A DNA stretch of 5,795 nucleotides. Source: Oscillospiraceae bacterium (lineage in GTDB: Bacteria; Bacillota; Clostridia; Oscillospirales; Oscillospiraceae). The notes under the pieces are model-generated. The model had not been told where the DNA came from and did no database searches. It was given only the letters and a program-made list of their open reading frames with translations. Positions 5,363 to 5,795 of this stretch are shown piece by piece; position 1 is the stretch's first letter, and every line of letters begins with the position of its first letter. A program made the position numbers and the translations under genes. The stretch covers positions 1-5,795 of the forward strand of contig JAIEFH010000116.1 of NCBI GenBank assembly GCA_029067025.1, given 5' to 3'.

Positions 5363-5795
5363 TTGCTGATCTTCCTCAACCACTTGATCAACGGCATCAG
5401 CCTGGGCAGCGTGTACGCCATCATCGCCCTGGGCTACACCATGGTGTACGGCATCGCCAAGATGCTGAACTTCGCCCACGGCGATGTCATCATGGTGGGG
5501 GCGTACATCTGCTTCTTCGCGATTTCCTCCTTCAATCTGCCTCCGGCGGTGGGGATCCTGCTGGCCATGCTGGTGTGCACCCTGCTGGGCATCGTCATCG
5601 AGCGGCTGGCCTATAAGCCCCTGCGGCAGGCCACCTCCCTGGCAGTGCTGATCACCGCCATCGGCGTGAGCTATCTGCTGCAAAACGGGGCCCAGCTTTT
5701 GTGGACCTCCAACATCAAGATGTTCCCCTCCTTCTTCCCCGGCCCGCCCGTGGAGCTGTTCGGCGGGGAGATGAAAATCACGTTGGCATCCATTT
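5363..5795 (+). CDS. livH: Branched-chain amino-acid ABC transporter permease (LivH type), 3' end cut by the window edge
   Basis: This is one of the two membrane permease subunits of the importer fed by the upstream binding protein. The visible 144 codons stay open to the right edge. The protein begins with NHLINGISLGSVYAIIALGY (residues 6-25), then TMVYGIAKMLNFAHGDVIMV, the signature start of LivH proteins. Hydrophobic segments cover about 8-30, 43-57, 62-80 and 93-110, with the conserved ERLAYKPLR loop (80-88). About half of a usual 290-300-residue LivH is present. The start is TTG at 5363, chosen because GAGGTG at 5350-5355 sits 7 nt upstream, the family N-terminus aligns, and the first in-frame ATG lies inside the first membrane segment. 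livM, livG and livF are expected beyond the window. Confidence 0.95.
   Translation, partial: MLIFLNHLINGISLGSVYAIIALGYTMVYGIAKMLNFAHGDVIMVGAYICFFAISSFNLPPAVGILLAMLVCTLLGIVIERLAYKPLRQATSLAVLITAIGVSYLLQNGAQLLWTSNIKMFPSFFPGPPVELFGGEMKITLASI

Noticed and set aside
3961..5424. Minus-strand open frame of 487 codons over livJ
   Set aside because: It is antisense to the well-supported binding protein, has a repetitive Val/Gly/His/Ala composition and lacks a ribosome binding site or domain.

Overview
The window reads as chromosome of a motile, anaerobic, fairly high-GC Gram-positive of the class Clostridia. An Oscillospiraceae-type gut commensal is my best guess. The grounds are strong AGGAGG-type ribosome binding sites, consensus sigma-A promoters, a lipoprotein signal of Gram-positive style, a superoxide reductase instead of an obvious aerobic defence gene, and a flagellin with a sigma-28 promoter. 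The genus is an inference and cannot be read from these bases.

Layout from left to right. (1) 1-1649, minus strand: a flagellin gene cut by the left edge, with a roughly 230-nt structured leader and a textbook sigma-28 promoter at 1888-1914. (2) 1923-2218, minus: a decayed tyrosine-recombinase fragment whose tail ends a few bases from that promoter. (3) 2261-2635, plus: a complete desulfoferrodoxin (superoxide reductase), closed by an intrinsic terminator at 2736-2762. (4) 2873-2949, minus: tRNA-Val(GAC) with encoded CCA and its own terminator. (5) 3073-3804, plus: a short-chain dehydrogenase/reductase of the FabG/YmfI type, divergent from the tRNA; the two sigma-A promoters share the same -35 bases. 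(6) 3982-5235 and 5363-5795, plus: a LivJ-type substrate-binding lipoprotein and the start of the LivH permease, the first two genes of a branched-chain amino-acid ABC importer that runs off the right edge, with strong hairpins between them.

The genes do not form one pathway. They are separate units: motility, oxygen defence, translation, a reductase and amino-acid uptake. I find no evidence of a new multi-gene system. The parts most worth a second look are regulatory. The flagellin leader presents GGATG motifs in hairpin loops, which suggests CsrA/FliW control. The tRNA-Val and reductase promoters overlap face to face. The livJ promoter sits among repeated TTGTCAA half-sites and is followed by a 5'-end hairpin.
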